Under the pieces are notes generated by a model, which saw nothing but the letters and a program-made list of their open reading frames with translations, ran no database searches and was not told where the DNA came from. The position numbers and the translations under genes were made by a program. From positions 1-33,759 of the forward strand of contig NZ_LVVY01000097.1 in NCBI RefSeq assembly GCF_001650025.1: a DNA stretch of 33,759 nt, in the 5' to 3' direction. Source of the DNA: Devosia elaeis. Its GTDB lineage: Bacteria; Pseudomonadota; Alphaproteobacteria; Rhizobiales; Devosiaceae. This document shows positions 25,620 to 33,759 of the stretch, one piece after another. Each line of letters starts with the position of its first letter. Within the stretch, counting starts at the first letter, position 1.

Positions 25620-26331
25620 GCTTGCGGACCTCCAGGATGGCGCCGGCCACGCTGCCGACGATGCCGCCGACCAGGATATGCCAATTGCCTTCGACAAAAT
25701 GCGCGGTGGCGATGGCGGCGAGCGCCGCGACCAGCCAGGGCACGAGATCGGCCTTGCCCTTCCACATGCCCAGCAGCAGCGCCAGGAACGTCGCGGTAAA
25801 GGCGAAATCGAGCCCCCAGCGCGTCGGATCGTCGATGGCAGAGCCCAAGCCGTAACCGATGACATTGGTGCTCATCCACGAAATCCAGGCAAGCACGCCG
25901 CCGCCCATGAGAAAGGCGACGGAACCGCCGCCGCGCGCCATGGCGGCCACGGTCATGGCCCAGTTCTCGTCGGTGACCAGATACATGCCGAGCGCGCCGC
26001 GCAGCAATTGTCCGTCACGATAGAGCGGTCGCAGCGTGGCGGTCAGCAGCAGGTAGCGCAGATTGACGATGAAGGCGGCGAGCACCAGCGGGCCGATCGG
26101 CAGGCTGGCCGGCGTCGCGGTCCAGAGATCGAGCGCGACGAATTGCGCCGCCCCGGCAAAGACCAGCCCGCTCATCATCAGCACTTCCAAGAGGCTGAGG
26201 CCGGCGCCGCGCGCCAACACGCCCCAGACCAGCCCATAGGCGGCCACCGAAATGGCGACGGGCAGGCAGGCGCGGGCACCAGCCAGGAATTGTTCTCTAG
26301 GGGAATCGGCGAGGGCGGCAAATTGAGACAT
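25603..26331 (-). CDS. azlC: AzlC-family branched-chain amino-acid exporter subunit
   Basis: This 242-aa inner-membrane protein is the large subunit of an AzlCD/BrnFE-type exporter, probably of leucine, isoleucine, valine or related compounds. Family features are the VLARGAGLSLLEVLMMSGLVFAGAAQFVAL helix pair (about 36-65), FIVNLRYLLLTATLRP (about 83-98), and MYLVTDENWAM. Start ATG at 26331; the Shine-Dalgarno sequence is weak. It overlaps azlD. Confidence 0.92.
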   Translation of the reverse strand: MSQFAALADSPREQFLAGARACLPVAISVAAYGLVWGVLARGAGLSLLEVLMMSGLVFAGAAQFVALDLWTATPASLPIGPLVLAAFIVNLRYLLLTATLRPLYRDGQLLRGALGMYLVTDENWAMTVAAMARGGGSVAFLMGGGVLAWISWMSTNVIGYGLGSAIDDPTRWGLDFAFTATFLALLLGMWKGKADLVPWLVAALAAIATAHFVEGNWHILVGGIVGSVAGAILEVRKRVHLA

Positions 26332-26613
26332 GGAGCACGTCTCTAGCACAGGGCAGGGTGGGATTGGCGATGACAAGTGGTGATGCGTCTCATCGCCGGC
26401 GCTGATGGCTGGAAGCGGCTCGATTGACGGTTTCGGGGCGGAGGCGTAGACAGGCCCGCAATGTCATTGCCAAGCCTCCAGCGCCCGTCCAGCCGGCACC
26501 TCGTCTTCGGGGTGTGAACAGGTCCCTCCGGCGGTCTGAATATTGCTCAGCCCATGCCGGCCCCGGGGACGAGTGCCGTGACGTGCCCTGACAAGTTTCT
26601 CTGGAGCGTTTCC

Positions 26614-27972
26614 ATGAATCCCGATTCGACCCGCCCCCTCTGGCAGCGGTTCAGCCTGTTCCTCATCCCGCTCATGGCCTCGAATATCCTTCAGGCCCTT
26701 TCGGGAACCTTCAATTCCATCTTCATCGGCCAGATGATCGGCGTCGAGGCTCTGGCGGCGCTCGCCACCTTCTTCCCGATCCTGTTCTTCCTGATCAGCT
26801 TCATCATCGGCTTGTCGGCCGGCTCGACGATCCTGATCGGCCAGGCCTGGGGCGCCAGGAATATCGACCGCGTCAAGGCGGTTACCGGCACTTCCATGAG
26901 CGCCGCCTTCGCGCTTGGCCTCGTGGTGGCGCTGATCGGCGGTATCTGGATCGAGGACATCATGGCGCTGCTCGGCGCCCCGGACAATATCCGCGACATG
27001 GCGGTCGGCTATGGCCGGATCATGTTCCTGGGCATGCCGGGCTTCTTTATCTTCCTCGTGGTCACCTCGATCCTGCGCGGCGTCGGCGACACCGTCACCC
27101 CACTCTTTTCGCTGATCCTGTCGATGATCGTGGGGGTGATCCTGACCCCGGCGCTGATCGAGGGCTGGTGGGGCCTGCCGCGCCTCGGCGTCAACTCTGC
27201 CGCCTGGGCCTTCATCGCCGGCTTCGTGGTGGTGCTGGTCTTCCTGTTCTTCTACATGCGGGCCCGCAAGTTGCCGCTGGCGCCGGACATGGCCATGCTG
27301 CGTTCGCTGAAGCCCGATTTCAAGCTCCTGGGGCTGATCCTCAAGCTCGGCATTCCCGCCGGCCTGCAAATGGTGGTGGCCTCGGTCGCCGGCATCGTCA
27401 TCGTCGGCCTGGTCAACCGCTTCGGCTCCAATGCCACGGCGGCCTATGGCGCGCTGAACCAGGTGCTGAACTATGTGCAGTTTCCCGCCATGTCGATCGG
27501 CATCGCCACCTCGATCTTCGGGGCGCAGGCCATCGGCGCGCGCCGGCAGGACCAATTGGCCGAGATCACGCGCACCGCGCTGCTGATGAACCTGGTGATC
27601 ACCGGCGCGCTGATCCTGCTCGCCTATCTGTTCAGCCAGCATCTGGTGGGCCTGTTCATCACCGATCCCGAAGTGGTGGACCTCACCGAATACCTGCTGC
27701 ACATCGTGCTCTGGGCCATCCTGCCCTTCGGCTGGGGCGTGGTGTTCTCGGGAATGATGCGGGCCAGCGGTATGGTCTATGCGCCCATGCTCCTGGCTCT
27801 GGCCGCTATCCTGCTGATCGAGTTGCCCGGTGCCGTCTGGCTCAGCCAGACCAGCCTGGGCCTGGCCGGCATCTGGGTGGCCTATGCCGCCAGCTTCACC
27901 GGCATGTTCCTCATGCAGGCGGCCTGGTATCACTTCGTGTGGAAGCGCAAGGAAATCGTGGCGCTCGTCTGA
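26614..27972 (+). CDS. MATE family efflux transporter
   Basis: This 452-aa protein has twelve predicted membrane helices in two homologous halves. MATE hallmarks are the N-terminal LIPLMASNILQALSGTFNSIFIGQMIG with VEALAAL, STILIGQAWGARN (about 90-102), and in the second half GIPAGLQMVVASVAGIVIV and the SIFGAQAIGARR segment. It would export cationic or organic compounds with Na+ or H+. The ATG at 26614 has GGAG 8 bases upstream and is preferred over an ATG at 26554. A 7-bp stem (GGCGCTC / GAGCGCC) overlaps its stop codon. Confidence 0.93.
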   Translation: MNPDSTRPLWQRFSLFLIPLMASNILQALSGTFNSIFIGQMIGVEALAALATFFPILFFLISFIIGLSAGSTILIGQAWGARNIDRVKAVTGTSMSAAFALGLVVALIGGIWIEDIMALLGAPDNIRDMAVGYGRIMFLGMPGFFIFLVVTSILRGVGDTVTPLFSLILSMIVGVILTPALIEGWWGLPRLGVNSAAWAFIAGFVVVLVFLFFYMRARKLPLAPDMAMLRSLKPDFKLLGLILKLGIPAGLQMVVASVAGIVIVGLVNRFGSNATAAYGALNQVLNYVQFPAMSIGIATSIFGAQAIGARRQDQLAEITRTALLMNLVITGALILLAYLFSQHLVGLFITDPEVVDLTEYLLHIVLWAILPFGWGVVFSGMMRASGMVYAPMLLALAAILLIELPGAVWLSQTSLGLAGIWVAYAASFTGMFLMQAAWYHFVWKRKEIVALV

Positions 27973-27977
27973 GCGCC
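27960..27977. promoter_or_regulatory. Stem-loop over the MATE stop codon
   Basis: GGCGCTC-GTCT-GAGCGCC is a perfect 7-bp stem that includes the TGA. It has no T-tract; it may act as a weak terminator or mRNA 3' stabiliser between convergent genes. Confidence 0.4.
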
Positions 27978-28025
27978 ACGTCCATGCCCGTCAACGGGCC
28001 GATTTGGATTGAATAGGGAAACGGG

Positions 28026-28295
28026 CTAGCCGCCCAGCATCATGCGCACGGCGCGCCGGCCACCCGGGGCAAAGACGTCGATTTCGACATTGACCGGGTC
28101 TTGGGCCATGCGCCTTGTGCGGGCCGACAGCGCCATGACCACGGCGAGCATGTCGCCTACCGAACGGCGCTGGCGCGGCAGCATGCGCTGCGTCATGCCG
28201 GACAACGCCTTGTTGCGGGCGCTGGCATCGGGGGCGGCGAGGGGAGAACGGCCGATGAAATTGGCCAGTTCGACGAGAGCGCTGCGGTCACTCAT
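28026..28295 (-). CDS. Small conserved-looking protein of unknown function
   Basis: This 89-aa protein starts at an ATG with GGAG 7-8 bases upstream. I do not recognise a domain. The N-terminal half is helical (LVELANFIGRSPLAAPDAS), the middle is basic with QRMLPRQRRSVGDM, and the C-terminus contains NVEIDVFAPGGRRAV. It lacks a signal peptide or membrane segment. It follows the carboxypeptidase gene on the same strand by 104 bases containing two hairpins. A phasin- or chaperone-like role cannot be claimed. Confidence 0.7.
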   Translation of the reverse strand: MSDRSALVELANFIGRSPLAAPDASARNKALSGMTQRMLPRQRRSVGDMLAVVMALSARTRRMAQDPVNVEIDVFAPGGRRAVRMMLGG

Positions 28296-28336
28296 TGGGC
28301 TACTCCGTACACAAGCACCAATCTTTGCTTCCCCGT

Positions 28337-28384
28337 GGATCGCCCGGGGCGATCCGCTCAGCCCGGCCGGCGGTTGATCCGCCG
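28337..28384 (-). promoter_or_regulatory. Two stem-loops downstream of the carboxypeptidase gene
   Basis: CGGCGG-TTGAT-CCGCCG (28368-28384... arms 28368-28373 and 28379-28384) and GGATCGCC-CGG-GGCGATCC (28337-28355) follow the stop codon. Neither has a T-tract. They may slow transcription before the small protein gene. Confidence 0.4.
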
Positions 28385-28399
28385 TACCGGAAGGGCTGA

Positions 28400-29959
28400 C
28401 TAGCCCTGCATCGCCAGACAGGCGAGGTTCTGGTCTTTCAACCGGTCGCACATCGTGGTCGCCGCATTGCGGTCGCCGAAGCCGACGAACCGGGCGCGGT
28501 AGAAGATCTGGCCATTCTTCTCGAAGCGCTCGACATAGGAGCGGAAGTCGCCCAGCGAACCGACCTTGCCGGCGGCGTCGGACAGCATGGACCGCGCGCT
28601 TTCCTCCGAGGGACCGGCGCCGATCTGGACGATCCAGGCTCCGGCGGGCGCGGCGTCGGCGGTCTGCACGGAACCCGAATGCATCAGGTCGACCGGCTGC
28701 CCAGCGGCGTCGTTATTGACCTCGCCCGGCGGCAGCAGGGGCGAGGAGGGCGCCGTCTGGCCCAGGGCGGCCGGCGGCGCGCCCAGATTGTAGGTTTCGC
28801 TCAGCCAGGCGCCGATGACGTCCTCGTTCGGATAGATCGGCTGTGCCTGCGTGGGCGCGGCCAGGACATTGGCGGCCTGCACGGCCGGGGCCAGGCCGAG
28901 ATCGGTGGGCACCGGCGTGGGCATGGCAGGGGTCGCCGAGGCGACCGCGACCTGCGGCTGGGCGCCATTGCCGGCCACCAATTGTGCCAGGCGGAATTCC
29001 GGCATCGGGGTGGGCATGGCGAAGGTGGGCTTGCGCGGCTGGGCCAGCGCGAACTGGGTATTGCCCTGCCGGCCCGGCACCGGAACCATGGCCGTCTGCA
29101 GGTAATCGCCGCGGCGGCCCTTGGAGAGATAGGAGGAAACGAGCTGGCGGACCTTTTCGTCGCGCGAGGCGGCGGAATTGAAGCCGAAGGCCACGATGAC
29201 GATGTGGCGGTTGTCCTTGCGGGCGGCGGTCAGCAGGTTGGAGCCGGCGGCGTTGATATAGCCCGTCTTGATGCCGTCGACGGCGCCCATATAGCCCAGG
29301 ACGCGGTTGTGATTGCCATAGGTCTTGCCGCCGTAGCGGAAGCTAGTGGTCTGGAAATACTCGTAATATTGCGGGAAATGCTGGTAGATCGCGATGCCCA
29401 GGATGGCCTGGTCGCGCACCGTGGTCACCTGGCCGCCATCGGGCAGGCCCGAGGCATTGCGATAGGTGGTGCTGCTCATGCCCATGGCGCGGGCCGTGGC
29501 GGTCATGCGCTCGGCGAACTTGCTTTCCGTGCCCGAAATATGCTCGGCGATAACGCGGGCCATGTCATTGGCCGACAGCGTTACCAAGGACTTGATGGCA
29601 TCTTCTACCGAAATGGTCGAACCAGCGCGCAGCCCCAATTTCGTCGGCACGGCCGAGGCGGCGTGGCGGGAAACGGTCATTTTGGTGGAGAGGCTGAGAT
29701 TGCCGGCCTGGAGTTCCTGGAACAGCACGTAGAGCGTCATCACCTTGGCGACGGAGGCCGGGTAACGCCTTGAATCGGCTTGCTCTTCGTACAAAATCTT
29801 GCCGGATTTCGCATCGACGACGATGCCGGCATATTTGCGCAGGTTTTCGATGGCCTGTGCGGGCGCCGCAGCGGAAAGGCCGAGCGCGAACACGAGGAAG
29901 AAGGCTGCGACGGCGCGCGGAAACGCAATGCGCCAGGGGGTCTTCGCCAGGGAAATCAC
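28400..29959 (-). CDS. D-alanyl-D-alanine carboxypeptidase with SPOR domain
   Basis: This 519-aa periplasmic DD-carboxypeptidase (DacA/PBP5-6 class, S11 family) trims the terminal D-Ala of peptidoglycan pentapeptides. It has a signal peptide (cut near AQA-IE, about residue 36), catalytic SVAK (Ser69, Lys72), SAN (129-131) and KTG (231-233), then a Pro/Ala/Gln-rich linker (about 290-440) and a C-terminal SPOR domain (about 443-519) that binds denuded septal glycan. The SPOR domain points to division-site action. The start is taken as GTG at 29959, with GGAG six bases upstream; a TTG at 29971 is the alternative. Confidence 0.93.
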   Translation of the reverse strand: MISLAKTPWRIAFPRAVAAFFLVFALGLSAAAPAQAIENLRKYAGIVVDAKSGKILYEEQADSRRYPASVAKVMTLYVLFQELQAGNLSLSTKMTVSRHAASAVPTKLGLRAGSTISVEDAIKSLVTLSANDMARVIAEHISGTESKFAERMTATARAMGMSSTTYRNASGLPDGGQVTTVRDQAILGIAIYQHFPQYYEYFQTTSFRYGGKTYGNHNRVLGYMGAVDGIKTGYINAAGSNLLTAARKDNRHIVIVAFGFNSAASRDEKVRQLVSSYLSKGRRGDYLQTAMVPVPGRQGNTQFALAQPRKPTFAMPTPMPEFRLAQLVAGNGAQPQVAVASATPAMPTPVPTDLGLAPAVQAANVLAAPTQAQPIYPNEDVIGAWLSETYNLGAPPAALGQTAPSSPLLPPGEVNNDAAGQPVDLMHSGSVQTADAAPAGAWIVQIGAGPSEESARSMLSDAAGKVGSLGDFRSYVERFEKNGQIFYRARFVGFGDRNAATTMCDRLKDQNLACLAMQG

Positions 29960-30297
29960 CCGGTACTCCAATTACTTACTCGGGCAACACAGCCCGTACG
30001 CAACTCGTTTGACGCGGCAATGCTTCTGGTGTCCCCAAACCCCGAGGCATCGTCCTTTTTGTAAAATAGCGGTCCGCCGTTACCATTCCGTAAAATGCAA
30101 ACAATTTGTGGCGCGAAGGGGCAATTGGGTAACAGACTGTTATCGCCGACCCTCACCGATGGGCAAAAACAGGGGCAAATCGGCCACTTGCCGCGCTCTC
30201 ACATTTTCGGGATGGCTTGGCCCTTAACACCGGCCTGATTTTGCCTACATAATGGGTCCAACCTTGCTGCTTCGTTTTCTCCCAGGCGGCCTATGCC
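29960..30297. other. Divergent carboxypeptidase / clpS intergenic region
   Basis: No gene is supported here. The region is lower in GC than the genes. It holds a probable clpS promoter (30224-30253) and a small GGGC/GCCC dyad near 29982-29995. No operator pair is evident. Confidence 0.4.
30224..30253 (+). promoter_or_regulatory. Predicted clpS promoter
   Basis: TTAACA (30224-30229) and CATAAT (30248-30253) have an 18-base spacer, about 45 bases before the clpS start. No sigma32-type heat-shock consensus was recognised. Confidence 0.45.
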
Positions 30298-30714
30298 ATG
30301 ACCAAGACTCCCAATCTGCCCGCCCCGATCGTTCCGATGGTGACCCAGCCCGTGCCCTTTGTCGGCAAGGCCGGCCCGAAGGACGACGACGGGAGCCGCA
30401 AGGGCGGGGACGACGCCAATTTCGAAACCGGGACGGTGACCAAGACGCGTCCCAAAACCAAGAGGCCGAACCTGTACCGGGTTCTGCTGCTCAACGACGA
30501 CTACACGCCGATGGAATTCGTCGTTCTGGTGCTGCAGGACGTCTTCAACAAGTCACGCGAAGACGCCATGCGCATCATGCTGCACGTGCACCAGAAGGGG
30601 GTGGGTGAGTGCGGCGTATATCCATACGAGGTCGCCGAAACCAAGGTGACGCGCGTTATGGATACGGCACGCAAGAACCAGCATCCGCTGCAATGCGTGA
30701 TGGAAAAACAGTAG
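30298..30714 (+). CDS. clpS: ATP-dependent Clp protease adaptor ClpS
   Basis: ClpS delivers proteins with destabilising N-terminal residues to ClpAP. It is 138 aa: a long unstructured N-terminus of about 56 residues and a core with [11 protein letters not shown] (Asn66, Asp67, Asp68 bind the N-degron amino group), a helix with [11 protein letters not shown] (His96), and a C-terminal [14 protein letters not shown]. The N-terminal extension is longer than in short ClpS proteins. It is followed 9 bases later by clpA, an almost universal pairing. Confidence 0.96.
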   Translation: MTKTPNLPAPIVPMVTQPVPFVGKAGPKDDDGSRKGGDDANFETGTVTKTRPKTKRPNLYRVLLLNDDYTPMEFVVLVLQDVFNKSREDAMRIMLHVHQKGVGECGVYPYEVAETKVTRVMDTARKNQHPLQCVMEKQ

Positions 30715-30723
30715 GAACATCAT

Positions 30724-33060
30724 ATGCCCTCATTTTCGCGCGGACTCGAAAAGGCCCTGCACCAGGCGATGAACCTGGCCCGTGAGCGCAACCATGAGTT
30801 CGCCACGCTCGAGCACCTCCTGCTGGCGCTGACCGACGACCGCGAGACGATCGCCGTGCTCACCGGCTGCGACGTCGATATCGATGCGCTCAAGAGCGAC
30901 CTCGAAGATTTCATCAATGAAGAACTGGACAGCCTGATCGTCCAGAACGGCCAGGATGCGCGGCCCACGGCCGCCTTCCAGCGCGTGATCCAGCGCGCCG
31001 TTATCCATGTGCAATCCTCCGGCCGGGAAGAGGTGACGGGGGCCAATGTGCTCGTCGCCATCTTCGCCGAGCGCGAGAGCCATGCCGCCTATTTCCTCGA
31101 ACAGCAGGACATGAGCCGGCTGGACGCGGTCAATTTCATCTCCCACGGCATCACCAAGTCCGGCCCCAGCGAGGAGCGCAAGGTGCGCGGGGCCGAGGAC
31201 GGAGAGGCGGCCGGCGAGGCCGGGGAAGGCAAGAAGAGCTCGGCCCTGGCCGATTTCTGCGTCAACCTCAACGAGAAGGCCAAGGCCGGCAAGGTCGATC
31301 CGCTGATCGGCCGCGATCCCGAACTGCGCCGCACCATCCAGGTGCTGTGCCGCCGCAGCAAGAACAACCCGCTCTATGTTGGCGATGCCGGCGTGGGCAA
31401 GACCGCTATCGCCGAGGGCCTGGCCCGCAAGATCGTCGAGGGCGAGGTGCCCGAAGTGCTCAAGGAAGCGGTGATCTATGCGCTCGACATGGGCTCGCTC
31501 CTGGCCGGCACCCGCTATCGCGGCGATTTCGAGGAGCGGCTCAAGGCGGTGATGAAGGAACTCGAAAAGCAGCCCAATGCGGTCCTTTTCATCGACGAGA
31601 TCCACACCATGATCGGCGCCGGCGCCACCTCTGGCGGCGCGCTCGATGCTTCCAACCTGCTCAAGCCCGCCCTGGCCAGCGGGGCGATCCGCTGCATCGG
31701 CTCGACCACCTATAAGGAATACCGGCAATTCTTCGAGAAGGACCGGGCCCTGGTCCGCCGCTTCCAGAAGATCGACGTCAACGAGCCCAGCGTTCCGGAC
31801 GCCATCGAGATCGTGAAGGGCCTGCGCCCTTATTTCGAGGACTTCCACAAGATCAAGTACACGGACGATGCCCTCAAGGCCGCCGTGGAGCTGAGCGCGC
31901 GCTACATCACCGATCGCAAGCTGCCCGACAAGGCCATCGACGTGATCGACGAGACCGGCGCCAGCCAGATGCTGCTGCCCGAAGACCAGCGCAAGAAGCT
32001 GATCGACGTGGAGGATATCGAGACCACCATCGCCTCGATCGCCCGCATCCCGCCGAAATCGGTGTCGAAATCGGATGCCGAACTGCTTTCGGGCCTGGAA
32101 CAGAGCCTGCGCACCGTGGTGTTCGGGCAGGATCAGGCGATCACCGCCCTGTCCTCGGCGATCAAGCTGGCCCGGGCCGGGCTGCGCGAACCGGAAAAGC
32201 CGATCGGCTCTTACCTCTTCACCGGCCCGACCGGCGTGGGCAAGACCGAGGTGGCCAAACAGCTCGCCGATACGCTCGGCGTCGAGCTGCTGCGCTTCGA
32301 TATGTCCGAATATATGGAACGCCATACGATCAGCCGCCTGATCGGCGCGCCTCCGGGCTATGTCGGCTTCGACCAGGGCGGCCTTTTGACCGACGGCGTC
32401 GACCAGCACCCCCATTGCGTGGTGCTGCTGGACGAGATCGAAAAGGCCCATCCGGACCTCTACAACATCCTGTTGCAGGTGATGGACCACGGCAAGCTGA
32501 CCGATCACAACGGCAAGGCGGTGGATTTCCGCAATGTCATCCTGATCATGACGTCGAATGTCGGCGCTGCCGAACTGGCCCGCGCGCCCATTGGCTTCGG
32601 CCGCAAGCGCGAGCAGGGGGACGACGAAGAGGCGATCAACCGCACCTTCAGCCCCGAATTCCGCAACCGGCTCGACGCCATCATCTCCTTCGCACCGCTG
32701 CCGCGCGAAGTGGTGCGCCGGGTGGTCGAGAAGTTCGTGCTGCAGCTCGAAGGCCAATTGGCCGAACGCGGCGTCACGATCAACCTTACCCCGGAAGCGG
32801 CCGATTGGCTGGCCGAGCACGGCTATGACGAACGCATGGGCGCCCGCCCGCTGGGCCGCGTGATCCAGGAGCACGTCAAGAAGCCGCTGGCCGACCAGGT
32901 TCTGTTCGGCGAACTGGTCAATGGCGGCAATGTCACCGTCGCCGTGGTCGGCGAGGGCTCGGACGCCCGGCTCGAACTGGTCGCGGTGCCCCCGCGCCCC
33001 GCCAAGCCCAAGGCCTTGCCCAAGCCGAAAAAGCCCAAGGCAACGGCGGAGAAGAACTGA
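30724..33060 (+). CDS. clpA: ATP-dependent Clp protease ATPase subunit ClpA
   Basis: This 778-aa AAA+ unfoldase feeds substrates to ClpP. It has a Clp N-domain (1-145), D1 with Walker A GDAGVGKT (220-227) and Walker B VLFIDEIH, and D2 with Walker A GPTGVGKT (about 501-508) and VVLLDEIEKAH. The IGF loop for ClpP docking lies near residue 622 (RAPIGFGRK). The C-terminus is Lys/Pro-rich. No clpP gene lies in the window. Aat encoded at 12603-13238 supplies substrates for this pathway. The stop is followed by an intrinsic terminator. Confidence 0.97.
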   Translation: MPSFSRGLEKALHQAMNLARERNHEFATLEHLLLALTDDRETIAVLTGCDVDIDALKSDLEDFINEELDSLIVQNGQDARPTAAFQRVIQRAVIHVQSSGREEVTGANVLVAIFAERESHAAYFLEQQDMSRLDAVNFISHGITKSGPSEERKVRGAEDGEAAGEAGEGKKSSALADFCVNLNEKAKAGKVDPLIGRDPELRRTIQVLCRRSKNNPLYVGDAGVGKTAIAEGLARKIVEGEVPEVLKEAVIYALDMGSLLAGTRYRGDFEERLKAVMKELEKQPNAVLFIDEIHTMIGAGATSGGALDASNLLKPALASGAIRCIGSTTYKEYRQFFEKDRALVRRFQKIDVNEPSVPDAIEIVKGLRPYFEDFHKIKYTDDALKAAVELSARYITDRKLPDKAIDVIDETGASQMLLPEDQRKKLIDVEDIETTIASIARIPPKSVSKSDAELLSGLEQSLRTVVFGQDQAITALSSAIKLARAGLREPEKPIGSYLFTGPTGVGKTEVAKQLADTLGVELLRFDMSEYMERHTISRLIGAPPGYVGFDQGGLLTDGVDQHPHCVVLLDEIEKAHPDLYNILLQVMDHGKLTDHNGKAVDFRNVILIMTSNVGAAELARAPIGFGRKREQGDDEEAINRTFSPEFRNRLDAIISFAPLPREVVRRVVEKFVLQLEGQLAERGVTINLTPEAADWLAEHGYDERMGARPLGRVIQEHVKKPLADQVLFGELVNGGNVTVAVVGEGSDARLELVAVPPRPAKPKALPKPKKPKATAEKN

Positions 33061-33076
33061 GGATCGGAAGATTCGA

Positions 33077-33104
33077 AAAAGGCCGGGAGCGATCCCGGCC
33101 TTTT
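33077..33104 (+). terminator. Intrinsic terminator of clpSA
   Basis: AAAAGGCCGGGA / TCCCGGCCTTTT is a perfect 12-bp stem with a GCGA loop, followed by further T residues, 16 bases after the clpA stop. Confidence 0.93.
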
Positions 33105-33143
33105 GTTTTGCCTGGCAATGTAACGCGGCGCCCTTGGGAAGGG

Positions 33144-33262
33144 CCCTCGGGTCAAGCCCGAGGGTGACGAGCGGTGGGTTGGAAGGGTGACGATCCGGGG
33201 GGGGGGGCTGTTTTCGGCGCTTCCCCATACAGTGCTCGTCACCCTCGCGCTTGACGCGAGGG
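33144..33262. repeat. REP-like dyads, family C, with a G11 tract
   Basis: CCCTCGGG-TCAAG-CCCGAGGG (33144-33164) and, in the opposite sense, CCCTCGCG-CTTGA-CGCGAGGG (33242-33262) are perfect 8-bp stems with complementary loops. Between them a run of eleven G residues occupies 33197-33207. They lie between convergent clpA and the GIY-YIG gene. Confidence 0.75.
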
Positions 33263-33266
33263 TTCT

Positions 33267-33554
33267 TCACTTGGTGATGTCGACCCACAGGTCCCGCCAA
33301 TCGGGATTTTTCTCTTCGATCAGCGCGATCTTCCACGCCCTCACCCAATGCTTGAGGTTCTTCTCCCGCTGAATAGCCAGCGGCACGGTTTCGTGCACGT
33401 CGAAATGCACCAATTGCTTGATGCCGTGCTCTTTGGTGTAGCCATCGGCCAGCCCCTCGCGATGTTCCCAGACCCGGCGGACTAGATCGTTCGTCACGCC
33501 GATATAGATTTTGCCGCGCGGATGATTTGCCAGGATGTACGTGTAGCCCGCCAT
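33267..33554 (-). CDS. GIY-YIG domain protein
   Basis: This 95-aa stand-alone GIY-YIG nuclease-fold protein of the UPF0213 / YhbQ-like group has YTYILANHPRGKIYIGVT (residues 4-21), which carries the GIY-YIG signature in its YIL / YIG form, DLVRRVWEHREG with the conserved arginine, then YTKEHGIKQLV and the late Glu/Lys region EKNLKHWVRAWK. Small members are poorly characterised and may act on branched or damaged DNA. The start ATG at 33554 has no clear Shine-Dalgarno sequence. It is embedded among dyad repeats. Confidence 0.88.
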   Translation of the reverse strand: MAGYTYILANHPRGKIYIGVTNDLVRRVWEHREGLADGYTKEHGIKQLVHFDVHETVPLAIQREKNLKHWVRAWKIALIEEKNPDWRDLWVDITK

Positions 33555-33577
33555 GAGGAGATGGTTGGATGAAAGAA

Positions 33578-33759
33578 CCCTCGGGTCAAGCCCGAGGGTG
33601 ACGATCCGGGGTGGAGTGGGAGGGTGACGAGTGTGCGTGGGAGGAGACGAGTGCGTGGGGGGTGGGACGAGCGGCAGATGATGTGCAGCGGGTGGTAGCG
33701 TGCTGAAAGACAGCCTCACACACCGCTCGTCACCCTCGGGCTTGTATCGGTGAAGTCTG
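33578..33759. repeat. REP-like dyad and GA/GT-rich repeats upstream of the GIY-YIG gene
   Basis: CCCTCGGG-TCAAG-CCCGAGGG (33578-33598) is identical in stem and loop to 33144-33164. Imperfect GACGAG-GTGGG units follow (about 33600-33672), and a further half unit CCCTCGGG-CTTGT lies at 33733-33745 near the window edge. No gene is supported in this stretch. Confidence 0.65.

Noticed and set aside
26464..27933. 489-codon minus-strand frame opposite the MATE gene
   Set aside because: His/Gln/Asp-rich antisense shadow; the MATE frame has twelve membrane helices and a good ribosome binding site.
30730..33348. 872-codon open frame on the minus strand opposite clpA
   Set aside because: Antisense shadow of ClpA, with no recognisable domain.
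1..33759. CRISPR array, insertion sequence or rRNA genes
   Set aside because: No regularly spaced direct repeats, no transposase-like protein and no rRNA sequence were seen.

Overview
The window reads as chromosome from a GC-rich alphaproteobacterium, most likely a Hyphomicrobiales member close to Devosia. The evidence is an NDUFA12-type complex I accessory subunit next to a DUF2155 secreted protein, an aroQ-accB-accC-aat gene order, a coenzyme B12-dependent class II ribonucleotide reductase, an RNase E with a large acidic insert, and several families of short dyad repeats typical of that group. The genus is an inference; no rRNA gene is present to confirm it.

Region 1 (1-3.9 kb, minus strand) is the accessory part. 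Three overlapping genes, transcribed from 3733 down to 675, encode a CD-NTase (cyclic oligonucleotide synthase), a stand-alone E2-like conjugating protein and an HNH-SAVED nuclease (Cap5 type). Together they form a complete-looking short type II CBASS anti-phage system: infection would activate the CD-NTase, E2 would prime or tether it, and the nucleotide signal would bind SAVED and switch on DNA cleavage. A leader with two strong dyads separates it from nrdJ. Downstream of it lie about 440 bases without a convincing gene and one small acidic ORF.

Region 2 (3.9-10 kb) holds nrdJ, with a tandem NrdR-box pair exactly 31 bp apart beside a sigma70-like promoter, then a divergent MFS transporter / TetR regulator pair.

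Region 3 (10.1-18 kb) is a housekeeping block. NDUFA12, DUF2155 and a GyrI-like protein run rightward. They face a leftward run of scsC/dsbA-like, aroQ, accB, accC, aat and an aminoglycoside-phosphotransferase-like kinase (fatty-acid, shikimate and N-degron functions). A class I aminotransferase diverges from the dsbA-like gene.

Region 4 (18-25.3 kb) holds rne (leftward) and, divergently, an N-acetylmuramoyl-L-alanine amidase and a class A PBP1a, followed by tRNA-Leu(CAA).

Region 5 (25.3-33.8 kb) holds azlC-azlD, a MATE transporter, a conserved small protein, a D-Ala-D-Ala carboxypeptidase with a SPOR domain, clpS-clpA with a clear terminator, and a GIY-YIG protein set among REP-like dyads. 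ClpS/ClpA and Aat are both N-degron pathway components, so the window encodes both the tagging and the recognition ends of that pathway.
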